A stretch of DNA of 64,000 nt from Dysgonomonas sp. 511 (GCF_010501105.1 NZ_QVMQ01000014.1:1-64000), one strand, 5' to 3'. Shown: positions 18,399 through 28,215, numbered from the stretch's first letter. Notes: generated from the letters alone by a model not told the origin. A program made the numbers and translations.

Positions 18399-19153
18399 GT
18401 TTGAAAGTAAAAAAGATCTTGATTTCCCAGCCTGCACCGTCTACTGAGAAATCGCCCTACTTTGACATCGCGGAGAAATATCAGTTGCAAATGGATTTTC
18501 GTCCTTTCATCAGAGTAGTTGGATTAGATGCAAAGGAATTTCGCCAACAAAGAATCAACATACAGGACTATACAGCAGTGGTCTTTACAGCCAAAACTGC
18601 TATAGACCACTTCTTTGCTCTATGCGAAGAGTTTCGGATTGCAATGCCCGAAACGATGAAATACTTCTGCATATCCGAGTCTGTAGCGCTATACTTACAG
18701 AAATATATCGTATACAGAAAACGTAAGATATTTTTCAGTACCACCGGCAAAATGGACGGATTGGCAGCGGCATTGACAAAGCACAATAAGGAAAAGTTCA
18801 TCGTTCCCGTATCTGATGTACACAGTGAAGATCTCACCGCAGTACTCGATGAGAAGAAAGTGGACTATACCAAAGCCGTTATGTACCGCACAGTGAGCAA
18901 CGAATTTACCGAAGAAGAAATACTTTCGTACGACATGCTTGTGTTTTTCAGCCCTTCGGGTATAGTTTCTTTATTGAAGAATGCTCCTAACTTCGAACAA
19001 GGAGAAAAAGCTATCGGATGCTTCGGCGCAGCTACTGCCAAAGCGGTAAAAGATGCAGGACTTCACCTCGATTGCGAAGCTCCTCAACCGGGTTTGCCTT
19101 CGATGACAGCAGCCCTCGAAGCCTTCATCAAAGAAAACCATAAAGCAAAATAA
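18395..19153 (+). CDS. hemD: Uroporphyrinogen-III synthase
   Basis: A 252-residue HemD-family protein, which cyclises hydroxymethylbilane to uroporphyrinogen III in tetrapyrrole synthesis. The two-lobed Rossmann-like pattern is visible: VKKILISQPAP at the start, DYTAVVFTAKTAIDHFF, YFCISESVALYLQKYIV, FIVPVSDVHSEDLTAVL, then DMLVFFSPSGIVSLL and GCFGAATAKAVKDAGL. The family is divergent in sequence but these blocks and length fit. It overlaps DUF4271 by four bases, ends in a terminator, and complements the haem-uptake operon near the right end of the window in function, not in linkage. Confidence 0.88.
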   Translation: MSLKVKKILISQPAPSTEKSPYFDIAEKYQLQMDFRPFIRVVGLDAKEFRQQRINIQDYTAVVFTAKTAIDHFFALCEEFRIAMPETMKYFCISESVALYLQKYIVYRKRKIFFSTTGKMDGLAAALTKHNKEKFIVPVSDVHSEDLTAVLDEKKVDYTKAVMYRTVSNEFTEEEILSYDMLVFFSPSGIVSLLKNAPNFEQGEKAIGCFGAATAKAVKDAGLHLDCEAPQPGLPSMTAALEAFIKENHKAK

Positions 19154-19185
19154 AAAGGTTTATCCCGCTTATTTAAAATACAGCA

Positions 19186-19212
19186 GAGCTTAACCCGAAA
19201 AGGTTAGGCTCT
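19186..19212 (+). terminator. Terminator after hemD
   Basis: GAGCTTAACC (19186-19195) pairs with GGTTAGGCTC (19203-19212) with one mismatch around loop CGAAAAA, followed by TTTTC. It ends the metK-DUF4271-hemD unit. Confidence 0.82.
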
Positions 19213-19367
19213 TTTCTAATAATGCAAATGGAGAAAAGAGGGATGTTTCGGGGCAACTTCGTGAATCTTTTATATACTATAGCCGTTACAGATAAAAAAA
19301 AGTAACAGTTGTATAATACTGAATCTCTTTTATAAAGATATAAAAAGCCTGTTGTCTATCTTTTTTG

Positions 19368-19375
19368 TACATTTG
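19368..19375 (+). promoter_or_regulatory. Putative -7 box for era
   Basis: TACATTTG matches TAnnTTTG, 29 bases before the era ATG. A TTG lies only 13 bases upstream of it, closer than the usual 19-21, so the -33 part is not supported. Confidence 0.4.
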
Positions 19376-19404
19376 TCGTTGACAAAAATAAAGTTACAAT
19401 TATA

Positions 19405-20286
19405 ATGCACAAATCAGGTTTCGTAAATATAGTAGGGAATCCCAATGTAGGAAAATCTACATTGATGAATTTATTGGTAGGCGAGAAGATATCTATCATC
19501 ACCTCCAAGGCGCAGACTACCCGCCACCGCATACTCGGGATAGTGAACACCGAAGATTACCAGATCGTATACTCCGATACGCCGGGAGTATTGCGTCCCA
19601 ACTATAAATTACAGGAATCTATGCTGAATTTTTCCCAATCGGCTTTGAGCGACGCTGATGTCCTGCTCTACGTTACCGATGTGATAGAAAAGACAGACAA
19701 GAACGAAGAGTTTCTGAGAAAAGTACAGAATACGGATGTGCCTGTATTGCTCATTATAAACAAAATAGACCAGACCAACCAGAAGGAATTGGAAACTCTG
19801 GTAAAGCAGTGGAAAGAACTGCTCCCCAAAGCAGAGATATATCCTATTTCGGCATTGAACAAGTTTAATATAGATGTCATAAAAAAACGTATCCTCGATT
19901 TTATCCCCGAATCGCCTCCTTACTTCGAAAAAGATGCCCTTACAGACCGTCCGGCGCGTTTCTTTGTTACCGAGACTATCCGCGAAAAGATACTGCTGTA
20001 TTATAAAAAAGAAGTGCCTTATGCCGTAGAGGTTGTGGTAGAAGAATTTAAGGAAGAAAAGGATATAATAAATATCAGGGCGCTGATTATCGTAGAGCGC
20101 GATACGCAGAAAGGCATCATTATAGGGCACAAAGGCGTAGCATTGAAAAAAGTGGCTACATCTGCCCGCCGCGACATAGAGCGTTTTTTCAATAAAAAGA
20201 TATTCATCGAGATTTTCGTCAAGGTAGAAAAAGACTGGCGAAGCAGGGATAACCTGCTCCGCCAATTCGGATATAAGTTAGATTAA
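19405..20286 (+). CDS. era: GTPase Era
   Basis: A 293-residue Era, the GTPase that binds the 3' end of 16S rRNA and assists 30S assembly. The GTPase domain shows G1 GNPNVGKS (11-18), G3 DTPG (58-61) and G4 NKID (119-122). The KH RNA-binding domain follows from about 205, with GIIIGHKGVALKKVATSAR. Length is typical (about 300). It is flanked by a terminator upstream and convergent aroA downstream, so it is a single-gene unit. Confidence 0.97.
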   Translation: MHKSGFVNIVGNPNVGKSTLMNLLVGEKISIITSKAQTTRHRILGIVNTEDYQIVYSDTPGVLRPNYKLQESMLNFSQSALSDADVLLYVTDVIEKTDKNEEFLRKVQNTDVPVLLIINKIDQTNQKELETLVKQWKELLPKAEIYPISALNKFNIDVIKKRILDFIPESPPYFEKDALTDRPARFFVTETIREKILLYYKKEVPYAVEVVVEEFKEEKDIINIRALIIVERDTQKGIIIGHKGVALKKVATSARRDIERFFNKKIFIEIFVKVEKDWRSRDNLLRQFGYKLD

Positions 20287-20317
20287 TTTTATATCGCTTT
20301 TGTGCAGCAACTTGCAA

Positions 20318-21544
20318 CTATTTAAGAATCTCTATTTCGAAACCAACTGATTTCAAATCGTTCCAGTAGCGAGGATATGATTTTGTAACCACTCCCGGCG
20401 TTGCAATGTTTATATCACCCAGTTTGATGGCGGCCGGAGCAAACGCCATAGCCATACGATGGTCTTCGTAAGTTTTTATTACGGCGTCTTGCGTTGGTTC
20501 GCACCGTTCGCCAGTCCATTCCAATATGCTGTCTTCGCTATCGTAAAGCACATAACCCAACTTTTTCAGTTCGACTTTCAGGGCTTCTATACGATCGGTT
20601 TCCTTTATTTTGAGGCTTTGCAGGCCTGTAAACAAAAACGGAATACCCATCATGCAGCAGGTAACAGCAAAGGTTTGGGCAAGATCGGGCTCGTCTACAA
20701 AATTGTGGAACATCTTCTTCGTCCTACGCTTTGTCTTGGTCAATACTACTCCATCTTCGGTATATTCTGTCGCAATGCCCAGATCGAGGAACAGTTCGGC
20801 AACCTTGCTGTCGCCTTGCATGCTGTTTTTGAACAAGCCTTTCAATTCCAGTTGGGCATCATCGGCCAAGGCAGCTATTTCGTACCAATAAGATGCTGCC
20901 GACCAGTCGGCCTCTACAGTGTAGCGGGTAGGCTTATATATTTCGGAATGTATCTTGATGGTCTTCCCTTCCCAGTTTACCTTCACTCCGTATTGAGCCA
21001 TCATGCCCAATGTGAGCTTGATGTAAGGTACAGAAATCACATCCCCCTCCAAGTGTATTGTCAAGCCCTTTGTCATAGTCGGGGCTATCATCAGCAGGGC
21101 CGATATAAACTGCGAACTAACATCGCCCGACAGGAATATAGAGCCTCCGTCTAAAGCTTTTCCCTTTATTTTCAAAGGAGGATAACCAACTTTGCCCATA
21201 TACTCGATACGCGCGCCCAACGACACCAAGGCATCTACCAGGATATGTATCGGGCGTTCCTGCATACGTTCGGTACCTGTAATAATCCACTCGCCGGGAG
21301 TAATAGACAAGTAGGCCGTAAGGAAACGCATGGCTGTTCCCGCAGCTTTCACGTCTATCAGGTTACTTCCCGATTCGAAAGCGGCGATCATTACATTGGT
21401 ATCGTCGCAATCCGAAAGGTTCTTTATCTCGGAAGAGGAATGGCTCAGCGCATTCAGTATCAGTGCCCTGTTGCTTATACTCTTCGATGTAGGGAGTTGC
21501 AATGTTGCGTTTATCTGCTTTTTCCCTTTTACTTTATATTGCAT
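20318..21544 (-). CDS. aroA: 3-phosphoshikimate 1-carboxyvinyltransferase (EPSP synthase)
   Basis: A 408-residue EPSP synthase of the shikimate pathway, transferring enolpyruvate from PEP to shikimate-3-phosphate. Visible motifs are LPTSKSISNRALILNAL at the N-terminus, AAGTAMRFLTAY in the PEP-binding loop, GDVSSQFISALLMIAP, the catalytic Asp region VDEPDLAQTFAV, KETDRIEALKVELKKLG and EDHRMAMAFAPAA. It is about 20 residues shorter than the E. coli enzyme. The loop differs from the classic NAGTAMRPL by Asn-to-Ala and Pro-to-Phe. It is convergent with era (31-base gap) and downstream of ppc on the same strand. Confidence 0.94.
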   Translation of the reverse strand: MQYKVKGKKQINATLQLPTSKSISNRALILNALSHSSSEIKNLSDCDDTNVMIAAFESGSNLIDVKAAGTAMRFLTAYLSITPGEWIITGTERMQERPIHILVDALVSLGARIEYMGKVGYPPLKIKGKALDGGSIFLSGDVSSQFISALLMIAPTMTKGLTIHLEGDVISVPYIKLTLGMMAQYGVKVNWEGKTIKIHSEIYKPTRYTVEADWSAASYWYEIAALADDAQLELKGLFKNSMQGDSKVAELFLDLGIATEYTEDGVVLTKTKRRTKKMFHNFVDEPDLAQTFAVTCCMMGIPFLFTGLQSLKIKETDRIEALKVELKKLGYVLYDSEDSILEWTGERCEPTQDAVIKTYEDHRMAMAFAPAAIKLGDINIATPGVVTKSYPRYWNDLKSVGFEIEILK

Positions 21545-21647
21545 GATATATTCAGTTCTGTCAACTTAACAGTTATCAATTAAATATTCTCATTCTTCAT
21601 TCATTTGCCAATATGCTAATTTGCCGGTTGGTATATTAACCCCTAAA

Positions 21648-24287
21648 TCACCCGGTATTGCGCATTCCCGCAGCGATGCCCGATATGGTAATCATCAGAG
21701 CCAGTTCGAGCTCGGAAGAATGTTCTCCTTCCTGACGGGTGCGATGCAGCAATTCTACTTGCAACAGGTTGAGCGGATTGGTATAGATATTGCGCATAGC
21801 AATGTTTCCTGCGATATCGGGCAAGCCTTCCATCAGGTATTTATCTTCTGATATTTGCAGTATGGTATCTATATCTTTTTTCAACTGTTCCCTCAGTCCT
21901 TTACCTATCCCTTTCAGTTTGTCTTCTACCAGACGATCGTCATAATACTCCGAGATACGGGTATCGGCTTTCGCAAATACCATTTCGAGCATACTGATAC
22001 GCGTACCGAAGAAAGGCCACTCTTTATGCATGGCTTTCAGTATGTCCATCTTGCCTTCGTTTATAGCATCCTGTAAAGCTGCACCTGCTCCCAGCCATGC
22101 CGGAAGCATGAGGCGGTTTTGAGTCCAGCCAAATATCCAAGGTATAGCACGAAGGCTTTCCACTCCGCCATTCGGACGACGCTTTGCCGGACGCGAGCCT
22201 AACGGCAGGCGAGCAAGTTCGGCTTCGGGTGTTGCCTGATAAAAGTATGGTATGAAATCGGGATTCTGATGTACCAATCCCTGATATATTTCCCTCGATA
22301 TTTCCGACAGTTCATCCATCAAATCTCTCCATTCCTGTTTAGGTGCGGGAGGTGGGAGCAAGTTGGCTTCGAGAATGGCATCGGTATATAGCGATAATGT
22401 TTTGATAGCCAAATCGGGCAATCCCAGTTTGAAACGTATCATTTCACCCTGCTCGGTGACGCGCAACCCATCTTTCAGCGAACCCGGAGGTTGCGAAAAG
22501 AGAGCCACTTTGGCAGGACCGCCACCACGGCCCACAGTACCACCGCGTCCGTGAAACAGGGTAAGGGCTATTCCCGCATCCTGGCAGGTTTTTATCAAGG
22601 CTTCCTGTGCACGGTATTGTGCCCATCCGGCAGCCAGCGAACCTGCATCTTTTGCCGAATCGGAATAACCGATCATTATCATTTGTTTGTTTTCTATTAC
22701 GCCCCTGTACCAACTTATGTTGAACAACTGCTTCATAATATCGTTGGCATTGTTCAGGTCGTTCAGCGTTTCGAAAAGCGGGGTGACAGGCAGCATGTAC
22801 GGGCATTCTGCTTCCTTGAGCAACAGATATACAGCAAGGATGTCGGAAGGAGTCCGCGTCATGGATATAATATATGTAGGAATGGCGCCTGCCGGTGTTT
22901 CGGCTATTACTTTGCAGGTTTCCAGCACTTCTTTCGTTTGCGGGCTTGGTTCCCAATTGTTTGGAACAAGCGGACGTTTAGAGTTAAGTTCTTTGATAAG
23001 GAATGCCTGTTTGTCTTCTTCCGACCATGTTTCGTAGTCGCCCAATCCCAGATAGCGGGTTATTTCGGCTATGGTTTCGGTGTGTACGGTACTTTCCTGA
23101 CGGATATCCAGTTGAGCCAGCGTCAGTCCGAAACAACGGATACGGCGAAGGGTGTCGAGTAGTTTATCGTTGGCAATGATCGACATATTGCAGGCTACCA
23201 GCGATTTGTAGCACTCGTGTAATGGTTGCCACAATTGCTCATTGTCAATGAGGATATCTTCTGTTATTTCAGGATTTTTACCCTCGATACGTTCATAGAG
23301 GTATGCTACTGTTTTCCTGAGTTTTACCCGTAGCCTTTTCATCAGTTCCCTGTAAGGTTCCTGCACATCATAATCTTGTATGTAATCCCTAAACTCTGTG
23401 GTACAGTCGGCCATCGACAACTCTTTTACAAGTACTTCTATATCTCCGAGGAATAGGTTTGCAGCGCGCCTCCGGCTATCGAGCAAAACGGCATAGGTCA
23501 CCTTAGCCGTCACATTCGGGTTGCCATCGCGGTCGCCTCCCATCCACGACGAAAAGTGTATAGGACGTGCATCTATAGGCAGGCTGTACGGCAGCACGCT
23601 TTGTATCTGTTCGTCCAGTTCGCGCAAAAACGCGGGAACAGCTTCCCACAAGCTGTTTTCTATTACTTCGTAACCCCATTTGGCTTCCTCATTCGGAGTC
23701 GGACGGTTCTTGCGGATTTCGTCGGTGTACCAATATTGCGCGATCAGTTGTTTGAGGCGGCGCAATATTTGTATTTTCTGATAATTGGCTAGGTCGTCGT
23801 GGTCGAGAAGGGCCAGGCTGTTATCTACCTGATTGAGATTGTTGATCAGCGAACGCCTGTTTATTTCTGTAGGATGGGCAGTGAGTACCAGGTCGATGGA
23901 TATATTTTTTACGGCCTCTATTATTTCTTCATCGTTCAGGTTGGCTGCCTTTAGTTTATTATATATTTCCGGAAAGTTTACCGGGTTTTCCGCACCTTGT
24001 GCATGCGGAGACACACTATTGTACTGCTCGGCAGTATTTGTAAGGTTAAGAAACTGATTGAAAGACCGTGCCACAGGCAAAAATTCTTCATCTTTCAGGT
24101 TTTGGAGAGCTTCAACCAGTTGTTTCAATGCTTCGGCGTCTCCTGAGTGCGAAGCTTTCGATAGTCTCCTGATTGCTTCGATACAATCGACCATCTCCTG
24201 TCCTTTGGCTTCTCCTATAACTTTCCCAAGCATGTCGCCAAGCAGTTTGATGTTGTCGTGCATCAGAGGTTGCTTAATATTATTCAT
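21648..24287 (-). CDS. ppc: Phosphoenolpyruvate carboxylase
   Basis: A full-length 879-residue PEP carboxylase (family 850-930), which adds bicarbonate to PEP to give oxaloacetate and refills the TCA cycle. Catalytic and signature blocks are [15 protein letters not shown] (active-site His), [32 protein letters not shown], the Gly/Arg loop [14 protein letters not shown], and [21 protein letters not shown]. The C-terminus ends [10 protein letters not shown]; the terminal Asn-Thr-Gly is the usual ending. It lies between aroA and a PEPCK/HPr-kinase-like gene, all on the minus strand; a hairpin separates it from the latter. Confidence 0.97.
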   Translation of the reverse strand: MNNIKQPLMHDNIKLLGDMLGKVIGEAKGQEMVDCIEAIRRLSKASHSGDAEALKQLVEALQNLKDEEFLPVARSFNQFLNLTNTAEQYNSVSPHAQGAENPVNFPEIYNKLKAANLNDEEIIEAVKNISIDLVLTAHPTEINRRSLINNLNQVDNSLALLDHDDLANYQKIQILRRLKQLIAQYWYTDEIRKNRPTPNEEAKWGYEVIENSLWEAVPAFLRELDEQIQSVLPYSLPIDARPIHFSSWMGGDRDGNPNVTAKVTYAVLLDSRRRAANLFLGDIEVLVKELSMADCTTEFRDYIQDYDVQEPYRELMKRLRVKLRKTVAYLYERIEGKNPEITEDILIDNEQLWQPLHECYKSLVACNMSIIANDKLLDTLRRIRCFGLTLAQLDIRQESTVHTETIAEITRYLGLGDYETWSEEDKQAFLIKELNSKRPLVPNNWEPSPQTKEVLETCKVIAETPAGAIPTYIISMTRTPSDILAVYLLLKEAECPYMLPVTPLFETLNDLNNANDIMKQLFNISWYRGVIENKQMIMIGYSDSAKDAGSLAAGWAQYRAQEALIKTCQDAGIALTLFHGRGGTVGRGGGPAKVALFSQPPGSLKDGLRVTEQGEMIRFKLGLPDLAIKTLSLYTDAILEANLLPPPAPKQEWRDLMDELSEISREIYQGLVHQNPDFIPYFYQATPEAELARLPLGSRPAKRRPNGGVESLRAIPWIFGWTQNRLMLPAWLGAGAALQDAINEGKMDILKAMHKEWPFFGTRISMLEMVFAKADTRISEYYDDRLVEDKLKGIGKGLREQLKKDIDTILQISEDKYLMEGLPDIAGNIAMRNIYTNPLNLLQVELLHRTRQEGEHSSELELALMITISGIAAGMRNTG

Positions 24288-24398
24288 ATTTTATTCGGTA
24301 TTTTTGTTCTGGTATATGCTAAACGAAGAAAAATCGACTAATGTTTTCTTTCGGCCTGCTATCTTATATCTTATTAACAGGTGGTTGTATATTGTAAA

Positions 24399-24430
24399 CT
24401 TATATACCATCCCGAAGAACGGTATATAAG
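24399..24430 (-). terminator. Hairpin after the PEPCK/HPrK-like gene
   Basis: A perfect 10-base stem: CTTATATACC (24399-24408) with GGTATATAAG (24421-24430), loop ATCCCGAAGAAC. It is 16 bases past the stop of the minus-strand gene and upstream of ppc. The following minus-strand bases include TTTA only, so termination is plausible but not strong. Confidence 0.55.
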
Positions 24431-24445
24431 CCCCTTGTTTGGTAT

Positions 24446-26176
24446 TTATTCGTTTATCATCGTAAACAATTCTTCGGCAGCTTCGCGCGGCCCTTCTTTA
24501 CTTCTGCCCTCGATGGCAAGCGAAGTATGTATCTCGCCTATCTTCACCCCATTGTTTTTCATGTCGGTAAAGTACTCCCTTATCAGGCGTCCTGCCGTTT
24601 CCTGTTCTTGCACAGGCCCAAACGGATTGGCAAAGTATGAAGTCACAAGCCCTTTTTCGGTAGTGGTACCTTTAGCTTTACGTGCTCCGGCTTCGAATAC
24701 TTTGATGGCATCGTCGAGGTTATCGTAGATACTTATTTTTGTGTCTGCCTCTTCGTAGTTGTTGGCATACAGGAAGTAGTCTACTTTATAACCCCTCATT
24801 ATCACATCGTAGGTAGCTGCCGGAATGGTGATACGGGCGTTTACCTTGTCAGGATTGGTATATATCCCTCTTTCCAGTTGCTCGAAAGCGTATGCAGGAT
24901 CGAGGTCGTCGATACGGACAAATGCTCCTGTTTCGGTTCCGTAGCCTTTTATAGTTCCATCTTCTTCTTTTTTCAGGTAACCCATATCGTCGAATATGAT
25001 ACGCATATGGCGTATATATTTTTCGTTAAGGGTACGGAAGGCTTCGAGGCTTTCCGATTTTCCTGCGCCGCTATCGCCCATGATGATTATATTGGCTTCT
25101 TTTCCATTCTTGAGGGCTATATTTACCATAGCGCCGTGTATAGGCAGACGGTTGAATTCCATTTGCTTCACATTGTGCAAGGTGAGCAACATTTTCTTCA
25201 TATAGCCAAAATAGTCGATTTCGTCGCAATGGTTGGCATAACCGATGAGTATATCGTTTTTCTTGTCTTTGTAGTAGAAGGTACGTTTTTCGTTCTGTCC
25301 GTCAGGATATCCGAAAATATAGATTATATCCGGTTTCTTGCCTATATATTCGTCCTCTTTCGCCAGTTCGAACAGGTTGGACAGGGCAAAGCCGTGTACC
25401 ATAAAGTCTTTGTGGAAATAGACGAAAGTTAGCATATTGCCCACTTTGGCAGGATAGAGGAACCAGTCGTCTTCATTAAGCACTATATTTTCTACCGGGT
25501 TCGAGCTATGTTCCTGAAATACACCGTCGCGAGTGTTGCGTTTGGTATAAGAAATGAACGGTGGTTTAAACATCACACCTGTTATGAATGGAATGGAAGT
25601 CAGCCCATTATATTCTATAGGGCAATTCCAGTTTATATCACTTAGGGTGAGGGCGGCATTAGCTCCTGCATTCAGTTGACGATATACCCTGTGCTGGTAT
25701 CCTATCACGGTTTCTTCTATACGGCGATAGATGGATAATACCAACTCGTTGAACAGCTCGTTGGCTTGCATAAACCGTACGCTTTGCAGGCCGTTGCCTA
25801 TCGAGCTGTTGTGCACGATAGTATAGCGTTCGAGCCTGCGCCAGAAGCTATACAGTAGTTCTATCAGTTCGATAAACAGGTCTTTATCGTTGAAGAATAT
25901 TGTATATCGGTTGTGCACGTTTTGTACTTCGTCGGGATTGCATACTGTCAGTAATTTAAAAGCTTCGATAAGGTTTTTTACAAATTCATCGTCTGTTTTA
26001 AATTCCTTGATATAATATTCGTAGATTATTACTTCTTCTTTTTTGATTTTTTGTACAAATACTTCAACAACTCTACGGAATCCGTAGCTGTTTAGTATTT
26101 TTTGGCGTGTATCGCAAAATTTCAGTGTGAAGTTGATTATTGCTTTACCTTCAATTAGAGTAAATTCTTGTAGCAT
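24446..26176 (-). CDS. PEPCK/HPr-kinase-like P-loop protein of unknown function
   Basis: A 576-residue protein with no signal peptide or membrane helix. The C-terminal half carries a clear P-loop, GDSGAGKSESLEAF (367-380, Lys373), preceded by beta-strand NIIIMG, and an acidic MRIIFDDMGYL downstream that resembles the second metal/nucleotide motif. The GxSGxGKSE form is that of HPr kinase and of the related PEP carboxykinase fold; PEPCK proper has GLSGTGKT. The N-terminal half is helical without recognised motifs. It sits directly upstream of ppc, suggesting work at the PEP node or phosphorylation of a partner (inference). Similar proteins are often labelled PEPCK-like in databases. Confidence 0.6.
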   Translation of the reverse strand: MLQEFTLIEGKAIINFTLKFCDTRQKILNSYGFRRVVEVFVQKIKKEEVIIYEYYIKEFKTDDEFVKNLIEAFKLLTVCNPDEVQNVHNRYTIFFNDKDLFIELIELLYSFWRRLERYTIVHNSSIGNGLQSVRFMQANELFNELVLSIYRRIEETVIGYQHRVYRQLNAGANAALTLSDINWNCPIEYNGLTSIPFITGVMFKPPFISYTKRNTRDGVFQEHSSNPVENIVLNEDDWFLYPAKVGNMLTFVYFHKDFMVHGFALSNLFELAKEDEYIGKKPDIIYIFGYPDGQNEKRTFYYKDKKNDILIGYANHCDEIDYFGYMKKMLLTLHNVKQMEFNRLPIHGAMVNIALKNGKEANIIIMGDSGAGKSESLEAFRTLNEKYIRHMRIIFDDMGYLKKEEDGTIKGYGTETGAFVRIDDLDPAYAFEQLERGIYTNPDKVNARITIPAATYDVIMRGYKVDYFLYANNYEEADTKISIYDNLDDAIKVFEAGARKAKGTTTEKGLVTSYFANPFGPVQEQETAGRLIREYFTDMKNNGVKIGEIHTSLAIEGRSKEGPREAAEELFTMINE

Positions 26177-26477
26177 GTTTTATTGTTTTTTATTATTCTC
26201 TTCTTTGGTTTGATATCCCACCTGACTTGCAGTTGTTTATGCAACCTATCGGTTGATTCAACCTTATCGGCCCTGGCTTATTTTTCTAACCCCAAATTTA
26301 CTTAATCTTAGCTATACATTTAAATGAATCTGAGACTAATTTTATAATAAATTGTAAATTAAAAATAAGTTTTTACTGTTTCTTTGTATCAATCTTATTT
26401 TCGAAGTGCATATTAATGCTAAAAAAGAAAGAGTTACTTCTTACGAAAGCAACTCTTAGTCTTTATATCCGATTTTC
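26177..26477. other. 301-base spacer
   Basis: Very A/T-rich. It holds the terminator of the lipoprotein gene on its right side (26429-26457) and presumably the promoter of the PEPCK/HPrK-like gene on its left, though I found no clear TAnnTTTG box on the minus strand. No ORF is credible here. Confidence 0.45.
26429..26457 (-). terminator. Terminator after the BamE-like lipoprotein
   Basis: AAGAGTT (26429-26435) pairs with AACTCTT (26451-26457). On the minus strand the stem is followed by TCTTTTTTAGC, a good T-run, 21 bases past the stop. Confidence 0.8.
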
Positions 26478-27014
26478 TTATCGCGCAGGGCGCGTACGGT
26501 CTGTCGCCGGACGGGTAGCCTCTGCTGGCCGGGTATTTGTAGATGGCCCTACTCCCGGTGTCGGTCTGGTATAATCAGGACGGCTGGTTTCGGGACGGTT
26601 TGGCGGAGTAGGCCTGTTTGGACGATTGGGTTTATTGGGTCTATTCGGTCTGCTTGGCCTGTCCGGTTGATAGTCGGGATAAACATATATTGGCCTTCCG
26701 TATGGCGGTAAAATAGCGGGAGGGGTAATGGAGGGTACATATTGCACATCGTCGTATAGAAATTCGTATCCCGTAAGATAGTCGTTCCAAAATTCCAGAG
26801 CATATACTTCGTCTCTCGATGTCCTGTATTCCAATACTTCCTGGTATCCTTCTTGTTTATCGTTAACTGCCAATATCCTCTCGGGCGGACCTATTACTGC
26901 TTCCACTTGTTTTTTTGTCATGCCTGTAGTCAGCTTGTTCAAGTCGAGCGACTTGTATGTACCGCAAGCGACAAACAGAAGGGCTGCGATGGTTGTTAGT
27001 ATTATCTTTTTCAT
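26478..27014 (-). CDS. BamE/SmpA-like lipoprotein with Pro/Asn/Arg-rich tail
   Basis: A 178-residue lipoprotein: signal peptide with Cys17 (LLFVAC). A short domain with LTTGMTKKQVEAVIGPPERI follows; this is the helix-turn pattern of BamE/SmpA-like proteins. From about 95 to the end it becomes low-complexity, with repeats such as RPNRPNKPNRPNRP and RPATDRTRPAR. BamE is a lipoprotein of the outer-membrane beta-barrel assembly machine, but short BamE-like domains occur in many unrelated lipoproteins, so the role is open. The basic, Pro-rich tail should be extended and could contact peptidoglycan or LPS (inference). It stands alone with a terminator. Confidence 0.65.
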   Translation of the reverse strand: MKKIILTTIAALLFVACGTYKSLDLNKLTTGMTKKQVEAVIGPPERILAVNDKQEGYQEVLEYRTSRDEVYALEFWNDYLTGYEFLYDDVQYVPSITPPAILPPYGRPIYVYPDYQPDRPSRPNRPNKPNRPNRPTPPNRPETSRPDYTRPTPGVGPSTNTRPAEATRPATDRTRPAR

Positions 27015-27168
27015 ATCTTGACTTGTTTTTATTTAAACTTCTGTTTACCAATATATATATAAGACAAGTAACATGCCATAAATGTTTAATGAATACGAAA
27101 AAGAATGAATAGTTATTTATAGAGTTTCTTTGAATCACGGGGTGAAAATAAGAGCCGCAAAAAGAAAA

Positions 27169-27193
27169 AAGGTTACCTCAAAACGGCAACCTT
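27169..27193 (-). terminator. Terminator of the rplY-pth-hslR unit
   Basis: AAGGTTACC (27169-27177) pairs with GGCAACCTT (27185-27193) with one mismatch; on the minus strand it is followed by TTTTTTCTTTTT. It starts 23 bases after the hslR stop. Confidence 0.85.
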
Positions 27194-27215
27194 AATATCA
27201 AGCTCTATATTGATG

Positions 27216-27647
27216 TTAATCTTCATCATCCAGCTCCCAATCGTCGAAGAAGGAATAATCTTCCGTAAACTGCTCCATCTCTCGCCGGTCTTTCTTGGTA
27301 GGGCGTCCCGTTCCTCTGGCGCGGTCTACAAACCCGCTAATTTTAGACATTTCGAGAATTTCCAGTTGCGAAGGAGGGGTTACATCCCGCATAAATTCAG
27401 GAACAAGTTTTGCCCCCATTCTATTTTCGGTCAAAGCCAATACTTCGAAAGAATAAGTTATAGGTGCGCGTCTGACTTCTATCACATCGCCGATTTTTAT
27501 CATCCGCGAAGGTTTTATTGCTACGCCTTTTATCGTTATCCGCCCCTTTTTGCAGGCATCTATCGCTATCGAACGGGTTTTGAACAGGCGTACTGCCCAG
27601 AGCCATTTGTCGATGCGTACTTCATTCTTTGGTTCACCTTTTGCCAT
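27216..27647 (-). CDS. hslR: S4-domain RNA-binding protein (Hsp15/HslR family)
   Basis: A 143-residue protein with an N-terminal S4 RNA-binding domain (about 10-75): RIDKWLWAVRLFKTRSIAID, then KKGRITIKG and MIKIGDVIEVRR. The C-terminal part, with the basic RARGTGRPTKKDRREMEQF and an acidic end, fits Hsp15. In E. coli Hsp15 binds 50S subunits carrying stalled nascent chains and moves the tRNA to allow recycling. It follows pth by 4 bases. Pth clears peptidyl-tRNA, so the pair makes functional sense. Confidence 0.88.
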   Translation of the reverse strand: MAKGEPKNEVRIDKWLWAVRLFKTRSIAIDACKKGRITIKGVAIKPSRMIKIGDVIEVRRAPITYSFEVLALTENRMGAKLVPEFMRDVTPPSQLEILEMSKISGFVDRARGTGRPTKKDRREMEQFTEDYSFFDDWELDDED

Positions 27648-27651
27648 AACT

Positions 27652-28215
27652 TTATTTGTTATTGTACAGGTTCATTGTATTTTGTATTCCGGCAAGGCAA
27701 AAGCTTTTTATTATTTCGCCACACGTTTCGAGTTTAGCGGGCAAAGCTTTTTCTTCTTCTTCGGTAAAATCGTCCAATACATAATCTACTTGCCCTCCTC
27801 TTGGAAAATCGCTGCCAATACCAAAACGAAGGCGGGCATAAGCTTGAGTTCCCAGTATAGTCTGTATATGTTTCAACCCATTATGCCCGGCATCGCTGCC
27901 TTTTCCTTTGAGGCGCAATGTGCCGAAGGGAAGAGCGAGGTCGTCGACAACCACGAGTAGGTTTTCATCAGGGATTTTTCCTTGTTGAAGCCAGTAGCGT
28001 ACTGCATTTCCGCTCAGGTTCATATAAGTGGATGGTTTCAAGAGGAGAAGGGTACGGCCTTTGATTTTTATCTCGCTTACAAAACCGTAGCGTTTATCCA
28101 TAAAAACAGCATTGGACGCTTCTGCTAAAGCGTCCAATACTCTGAATCCTATATTGTGGCGGGTATATTGGTATTCGCTGCCGATATTACCCAGGCCGGC
28201 AATCAAGTATTTCAT
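27652..28215 (-). CDS. pth: Peptidyl-tRNA hydrolase
   Basis: A 187-residue Pth, which cleaves peptidyl-tRNA released from stalled ribosomes. Motifs are [24 protein letters not shown] (with the Asn/His active-site region TRHNIG), [46 protein letters not shown] (conserved Asp and His) and [13 protein letters not shown]. It is about the usual length. It lies between rplY and hslR; rplY-pth is a common bacterial pairing. Confidence 0.96.
   Translation of the reverse strand: MKYLIAGLGNIGSEYQYTRHNIGFRVLDALAEASNAVFMDKRYGFVSEIKIKGRTLLLLKPSTYMNLSGNAVRYWLQQGKIPDENLLVVVDDLALPFGTLRLKGKGSDAGHNGLKHIQTILGTQAYARLRFGIGSDFPRGGQVDYVLDDFTEEEEKALPAKLETCGEIIKSFCLAGIQNTMNLYNNK

Noticed and set aside
20459..21154. 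231-codon open frame antisense to aroA
   Set aside because: Shadow of aroA; no start context, no motif.
22491..23162. Long open frame antisense to ppc
   Set aside because: Lies wholly inside a clearly coding ppc; composition is Cys/Phe-rich and no domain is recognisable.
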